Source of the DNA: a virus | DNA: 44,389 nucleotides | Virus record (IMG/VR): IMGVR_UViG_3300048583_000229 | Coordinates: 1 to 44,389 of that record | Reading direction: 5' to 3' (one strand) | In this document: positions 40,354-44,389 of the stretch, in pieces | Layout: each line of letters opens with the position of its first letter | Numbering within the stretch: position 1 is the first letter of the stretch | Notes under the pieces: generated by a model | Database searches by the model: none | What the model was told of the DNA's origin: nothing | What the model saw: the letters and a program-made list of their open reading frames with translations, nothing else | Program-made: the position numbers and the translations under genes

Positions 40354-42202
40354 ATTGTTGCATTGTTTGTTGGACTATCATGTTTACGAGGTTCATGAGA
40401 GTTTGAGGATCTTTCGCGAGGTTGAATTGCTGAAGTGAACCCACACCAAGCAGTTCGTAGATTTTCTCGATGAGGAGTTTGGGCGAGATTTCCAGATTGA
40501 TCAGGCCTTGTGGGCCGAGTGTGGTGACGGTAGTAAACAGCTCCAACAGCGTCTGTGCCATGTAGGCTTTTTCTGACGCCAGCGTGCCGTCGTACATGAA
40601 GTAATCGCACTGACGTACGAGTTCTTGTGGTGAAGCGCTAAAGCGCTGGATCAACTCAGGTTTTTGAAGGTATTCCTCGCCGGCCACTTTTATTATTGAT
40701 TCTTCACTTAGACCTTGTCGAAGGTTCAAGAGCATTTTTAGTCCAGTTGGTTGGAGCGAGGAATACCAGATAGATTCTGCGATGTTTTTTAACCGAGCGG
40801 CAGCGCCTTGTGCGACCACACGAGACTCAGTGGCAGAGCGTCGGCCCGTATGATACTGCCCCATGGCGTTTTCATTCACGCCCGAAACCATTTGCATGAT
40901 CGTAGTGAGCTGCTGAACATCGTCCATATGCCGTGACGTCACGTCTTGCACCTGCAACTGCTTGATGTAGCGGTCGACCCCGGTGCGAGATGCGCCTTTT
41001 TTCAACAAAATAACTCGCGAACGATTGACGATCGTCGCCATGTCGACTCCCAGAGGATCCACTACCAACTGGTTGTCAATCGTTCGCGTCACGGATTCGA
41101 CTCGCGAGTTCATGAACCAGTCGATCGTTTCTTGGAGACGATCCAAGACGTCAGACAGGGACTGGTTAATGAAGTCGTGTTGGTCCTCATCGAACTGTCC
41201 GACCTCGTAAGTAAACTCACCGTGGAGATATCCCGCTGGTTCGCAGCGGATGATGCGGCTATCGTTGGCGATCTCGACCACATACATGGTCGGGGTGTCT
41301 TCTTTGCCTAACGCGCGACCATCTGAAAGCAAAAATTGGCTCGGGGTGACCTTCACCTGCATGCGCGTCACACGCACGATATGGGAGGTTTTTGACGGAT
41401 CGTCGAAGTTGACGCGTGAACGCTTGGCGTATTGACGCATGCGGTCGGCCGCTTCATTGGAAATAGTCTCGACATGCTTAATCCCAGCAACAGTTCCTTC
41501 GGACTGCCTGCGGAACAGATCGTTGCGGGACATATCACACTCATCCGCGCAGAACTCGCCCTTGTGCAGGTCCGAAAGCGGATAGCGCGTATCAGGAAAG
41601 AAATCAAACGGGCTAATGCAGCAGAGTTTATTCCCTTGCCGCTTCAAGACCTTCTGAACTTCGGTCGTTGTCTTGCCTCCGAAACTCAACCCGAAAATCT
41701 TGATCTCAGGCCCTTGCATGGTCGTCGGAACATACACATACTCTTCATCCCAAGTATGTTTCATGATCCCCAACCCAAACTTAGCGATGTCCGTCAGGTG
41801 CTGACGCAGAACTTTGTGAAACGGATTCTGCTTGACGTCTGAATCGAGAATCTTCTCGCACAATTCCTTATATTCATAGTCCTCCACCCCCTGCGCGTCC
41901 AACTCAAACACCCTTTGACGCTGTGTCATGATCGCCATCACAAAACTAACGAACGTCTGAACCTTTGCATACGTCATCGGTATGACCTGCTTCGAGGGCC
42001 GTCCTTCTTCCTTCGCTTTCACGTCATTCTTATCCTCGCACCGATACGACCGATAGATATTATGCCATTCTTCCCACGTAGAGTAAAACGTCTGCATGTA
42101 ATTGCGCGACGATCTGACAAGTCCGCGGCAATGATCCAACATTTCCTGATGGAACATCGTATGTTCTTCGCGACTTAATTCCTTTGCAATTCGTGGGTCC
42201 AT
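40280..42202 (-). CDS. Portal protein
   Basis: The product has 640 residues. The N-terminal part has helices and aromatic motifs (YSTWEEWHNIYRSYRCEDK; PMTYAKVQTFVSFVMAIMT) typical of podovirus portals. A central part follows with KQLQVQDVTSRHMDDVQQL and NAMGQYHTGRRSATESRVV, the QYHTGRRSATE stretch being characteristic of phage portal and wing regions. The C-terminus is Gln-rich (QQTMQQYAQQLPAPG). It forms the dodecameric ring at the packaging vertex. Its start shares the stop of the large terminase (ATG at 42202). The order terminase-portal-scaffold-capsid is standard. Confidence 0.88.
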   Translation of the reverse strand: MDPRIAKELSREEHTMFHQEMLDHCRGLVRSSRNYMQTFYSTWEEWHNIYRSYRCEDKNDVKAKEEGRPSKQVIPMTYAKVQTFVSFVMAIMTQRQRVFELDAQGVEDYEYKELCEKILDSDVKQNPFHKVLRQHLTDIAKFGLGIMKHTWDEEYVYVPTTMQGPEIKIFGLSFGGKTTTEVQKVLKRQGNKLCCISPFDFFPDTRYPLSDLHKGEFCADECDMSRNDLFRRQSEGTVAGIKHVETISNEAADRMRQYAKRSRVNFDDPSKTSHIVRVTRMQVKVTPSQFLLSDGRALGKEDTPTMYVVEIANDSRIIRCEPAGYLHGEFTYEVGQFDEDQHDFINQSLSDVLDRLQETIDWFMNSRVESVTRTIDNQLVVDPLGVDMATIVNRSRVILLKKGASRTGVDRYIKQLQVQDVTSRHMDDVQQLTTIMQMVSGVNENAMGQYHTGRRSATESRVVAQGAAARLKNIAESIWYSSLQPTGLKMLLNLRQGLSEESIIKVAGEEYLQKPELIQRFSASPQELVRQCDYFMYDGTLASEKAYMAQTLLELFTTVTTLGPQGLINLEISPKLLIEKIYELLGVGSLQQFNLAKDPQTLMNLVNMIVQQTMQQYAQQLPAPGANEAVGSQTPASGTP

Positions 42203-43734
42203 TAGCGTAAAGCGATTTCGACCTGACGCGGCACGTCAAATCTGTTATTAGTTGGGATTTTATATCCGATGTATTTGAACTCGTCTTCATTCTCGGGCGG
42301 AACGTATTCTAGGCCTTCTAACACGAGCCGATACAAGTTCTCCATCATGTGATCATGCTTATCGATCGGCTTGTTAGGACGCGTCGGGTTCCACGTATAG
42401 TGGTCAAACTCCCACCGAGTCTCTTGCAAATGTTCGCCAAAAAGCAGCTTGCGTTGCCTCACTCCAAGCGGACTTGCAATCGTCTCCGACAACGCAGCCT
42501 GTGTAGTAATGATCCCACGGCTCAAGTCCTTACTCGCTTTTTCGACAAACACCCCGTTTTCGATCAGAACATCAGCCATAACACTCTGATCTATGTTTGA
42601 AGGGACGTAAGCCGCGGGATCGCACAAGTAAATCTGCACATGTCTCAAACCGACAATCTCATTGATCGCCTCGCACAACTGCACCGCGCTCAGCTTCCGA
42701 AAGATTTCAGCAAAAAAGAACGTTTGGCCCTCCGGACTAGTTGCCGCAAACAACACGGCGTGAGGCACCTGAGGGTGCGGATCTATTGCTAGGCGAATCG
42801 TGTAGTTATCCGGAGGACACATTGGATTCTTCCAACCGCTTGGTGTCCCACGATACAACGAGTCCGAAGGGTGAAACTCTTTATAGACCAGACCTGAAAG
42901 CGCCAGCGGGATACCTTGTATCCGGCACTGTTTCTGCTCCTCAGTCAGATCATTCTCAAACATCTTCAACGCTTCTTCAGCATTGTGCGGATTGTCATAC
43001 GACGACCCTACAATCATCATATGATACTCATCCTTCCGCACCGTCATTCCATCCTGCAGACGAAACACATCCCGCGGCACGAACATATCGTTAATCCACG
43101 GATGATTAATAGGCGTGCATGTAAACCACGCACTCCCATTACGATCAATAAGTCCGCGTGAGTTAGCCACCCACATGTCTTTTGGACAAGGCTCATCAAC
43201 ATGAATCCAATCCCAGTCACTCGATTCCTGCCCCATCGGGTTAGAAGCAAAGGACTTCACGGTATCGAGAAGAATCGAACTCTCCCCTCCCCAAATCGAC
43301 TTTACAGTAATCTCACTAATAACCCCGGCATTATTCCGACTCGTTCTCACAATCGAATCCTTCGGTAAGAACTTAAACAACTTCCCTTGCCCCTGACCCT
43401 TCACCGGGTTTGTAAAAATTTCATGTGCCTTATCCCAGTCAGCGACAATAATCAATCCCTTCGTACTGTGCTTGGGAATACCAATCGACCTCCTCGGATC
43501 ATTCTTCGGATACCACGGACGTTCACCAATGGCCCAAGCGCAATCTTCCGCCCCGCCCATCGTGCTCTTGCCAAACCGATTACCCGTCCTGACATACCGA
43601 CGCTTAACATTGCCCGCCGCGTGAAACTCGTCTTGTTTTTCATGAGGCGTGTAAAAAAGAAGACCATACGAATCCTTAAGACGCTCAAGCTTCTTAAGTG
43701 CAAAAAGTTCTTCGTGTTGTTCAATTTTACTCAT
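42202..43734 (-). CDS. Terminase large subunit
   Basis: The product has 510 residues. Walker A is GNRFGKST at residues 51-58. Walker B is WDWIHVDEP at 174-182, with the catalytic Glu after Asp-180. Coupling-motif region is TCTPINHPW near 206. Nuclease acidic residues are in LAIDPHP (D318), YLCDPAAY (D372) and DKHDHMMENLYR near the end. It is the ATP-driven packaging motor and headful-type nuclease. A palindrome copy (43739-43755) ends five bases before the ATG, so start-site control is likely. Strong family call. Confidence 0.95.
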   Translation of the reverse strand: MSKIEQHEELFALKKLERLKDSYGLLFYTPHEKQDEFHAAGNVKRRYVRTGNRFGKSTMGGAEDCAWAIGERPWYPKNDPRRSIGIPKHSTKGLIIVADWDKAHEIFTNPVKGQGQGKLFKFLPKDSIVRTSRNNAGVISEITVKSIWGGESSILLDTVKSFASNPMGQESSDWDWIHVDEPCPKDMWVANSRGLIDRNGSAWFTCTPINHPWINDMFVPRDVFRLQDGMTVRKDEYHMMIVGSSYDNPHNAEEALKMFENDLTEEQKQCRIQGIPLALSGLVYKEFHPSDSLYRGTPSGWKNPMCPPDNYTIRLAIDPHPQVPHAVLFAATSPEGQTFFFAEIFRKLSAVQLCEAINEIVGLRHVQIYLCDPAAYVPSNIDQSVMADVLIENGVFVEKASKDLSRGIITTQAALSETIASPLGVRQRKLLFGEHLQETRWEFDHYTWNPTRPNKPIDKHDHMMENLYRLVLEGLEYVPPENEDEFKYIGYKIPTNNRFDVPRQVEIALR

Positions 43735-43738
43735 AACT

Positions 43739-43755
43739 TGTTCATAACATGAACA
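43739..43755. promoter_or_regulatory. Palindrome copy L (upstream of large terminase)
   Basis: TGTTCATAACATGAACA, perfect arms, in the gap between endolysin and large terminase; it ends five bases before the terminase ATG on the minus strand. Confidence 0.75.
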
Positions 43756-43761
43756 GGACCA

Positions 43762-44196
43762 TTACCATGTGGCGTTGTAGCCGCGGGTGTCGAGATGAAC
43801 GAAGGTGGGGTAGGTTCCAATGCCGCCGGAGAATTTTTTGTTGGTGCGCCAGCGTTTGAGGATCTTGGTCACGTCGTTTGGGGAATGACCTGCGACTGCG
43901 AAGTCAAGGGCGTTAAATTTCATGTGAAGCGATTTGGATTCACCGCCAACTGCTTTGTTGTAGGCAGGTGAGCGGTAGGAAGAAAGAAGGACAATGGGAC
44001 GGTCGAAGTGGCGGCGTAGGTCTTCAAGGACCCATAAGGTGTGAACGATGTTAGTCCACAGATTACGTGGCGGGATAGAGTTTTTTACTTTGCCGCGATA
44101 GCGGTTGAAATAGGAAGTGAATTCGTCGGCTGAGAAGTAAGTAAATCCTAGGGAGTCAAACCACTCTTCGAAAGTTGGTAGATCTTTGGCGTTCAT
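43762..44196 (-). CDS. Endolysin-type peptidase, M15 family
   Basis: The product has 144 residues. SSYRSPAYNKAVGG precedes the zinc ligands H91 and D98 (SLHMKFNALDF), and H134 (FVHLDT) is the third. This is the M15A (VanY/D-Ala-D-Ala carboxypeptidase-like) signature found in small phage endolysins that cut peptidoglycan cross-links. No signal peptide or cell-wall-binding domain is present, so a holin would be needed for export. It overlaps the lipoprotein gene ATGA-wise and precedes the large terminase. Lysis function is well supported by family and context. Confidence 0.85.
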   Translation of the reverse strand: MNAKDLPTFEEWFDSLGFTYFSADEFTSYFNRYRGKVKNSIPPRNLWTNIVHTLWVLEDLRRHFDRPIVLLSSYRSPAYNKAVGGESKSLHMKFNALDFAVAGHSPNDVTKILKRWRTNKKFSGGIGTYPTFVHLDTRGYNATW

Positions 44197-44318
44197 TTTG
44201 TTGGGAGTGGTTGGATTAGTTTTGGGGTGGTGTAGGATACTGTGCCGTAAGGAGTGATGGTAAACGTCCCGCCGCAGGAGGTGAGAGCTAGGCAGGCGAG
44301 TATGGCGATGGTTTTCAT
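44193..44318 (-). CDS. Small lipoprotein, o-spanin (Rz1)-like
   Basis: ATG 44318 to TGA 44193 gives 41 residues. MKTIAILACLALTSCGG is a lipoprotein signal with lipobox LTSC (Cys-15), leaving a mature peptide of 27 residues ending KLIQPLPTK. It overlaps the upstream gene (ATGA at 44318-44315) and the endolysin (ATGA at 44196-44193). A tiny lipoprotein between a coiled-coil membrane protein and an endolysin fits an outer-membrane spanin or lysis lipoprotein. It implies a Gram-negative host. Confidence 0.7.
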   Translation of the reverse strand: MKTIAILACLALTSCGGTFTITPYGTVSYTTPKLIQPLPTK

Positions 44319-44389
44319 GGCGCGTTTTCGATTTTGATTCGGAAAAACTCAGCGGCTTGGGCAGGCACCTCGATACGTTGGATTTCGGA
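44315..44389 (-). CDS. C-terminal end of a lysis-region protein (partial at right edge)
   Basis: Twenty-four codons enter from the right edge and end with a TGA overlapping the lipoprotein ATG. The tail reads EVPAQAAEFFRIKIENAP at its end. Joining the right edge to the left edge gives GAAATCC twice in tandem (left-edge GAAA, then TCCGAAATCC). Removing one copy makes the left partial gene (ending INFDTE) read straight into IQRIEVPAQ. So this is probably the end of the membrane/coiled-coil protein whose start is at 469. Confidence 0.6.
   Translation of the reverse strand, partial: SEIQRIEVPAQAAEFFRIKIENAP

Overview
The window looks like a nearly complete, circularly permuted genome of a tailed bacteriophage, most likely podovirus-like, with about 50 genes. 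It has a large terminase, portal, scaffold, HK97-fold (SU10/DUF5309-like) capsid protein, short-tail and ejection proteins, and a lysis cassette. I see no tRNA, integrase, recognisable repressor, tape-measure/sheath set or single-subunit RNA polymerase. A lysis lipoprotein points to a Gram-negative host. Most genes have A/C-rich leaders without a Shine-Dalgarno motif. Together with a dispersed palindrome whose half-site resembles the verrucomicrobial LexA half-site, this makes Verrucomicrobiota (or Bacteroidota) a possible host group, but that is weak inference.

Layout: two arms diverge from about 4.29-4.54 kb. The plus-strand (early/replication) arm runs from 4.5 to 23.8 kb. It starts with small unknown genes, then a 0.94-kb non-coding region with palindromic iterons, an AT-rich stretch and a G-quadruplex/hairpin (candidate replication origin), then more unknown genes and a Cas4-like PD-(D/E)XK nuclease. 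Next comes an approximately 830-nt gene-free block of nested stems that I read as a giant structured RNA. After it lie a Sak4-type RecA-like ATPase, a DUF669-like ssDNA-binding protein, a ParB-methyltransferase fusion, a UDG-family A DNA polymerase fusion, an ATP-dependent DNA ligase and a DUF3987-type helicase/primase. Intrinsic terminators at 5.5, 8.1, 10.4 and 16.5 kb divide the arm.

The minus-strand (late) arm starts at a TTGCCA-N17-TATATA promoter near 4.37 kb. It runs leftward through the small terminase, tail fibre and a membrane/coiled-coil protein cut by the window start. It appears to continue at the window's right end with a spanin-like lipoprotein, M15 peptidase, large terminase, portal, scaffold, capsid and tail genes, three ejection-type proteins and a 2573-residue virion protein with a zincin motif. 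The two arms collide tail to tail at 23.7 kb with a 59-bp coding overlap.

A 17-bp palindrome, TGTTCAT-N3-ATGAACA, recurs 12 times across both arms, three times directly in front of start codons. The giant RNA, this palindrome family and the origin-like region are the most novel parts of the window.
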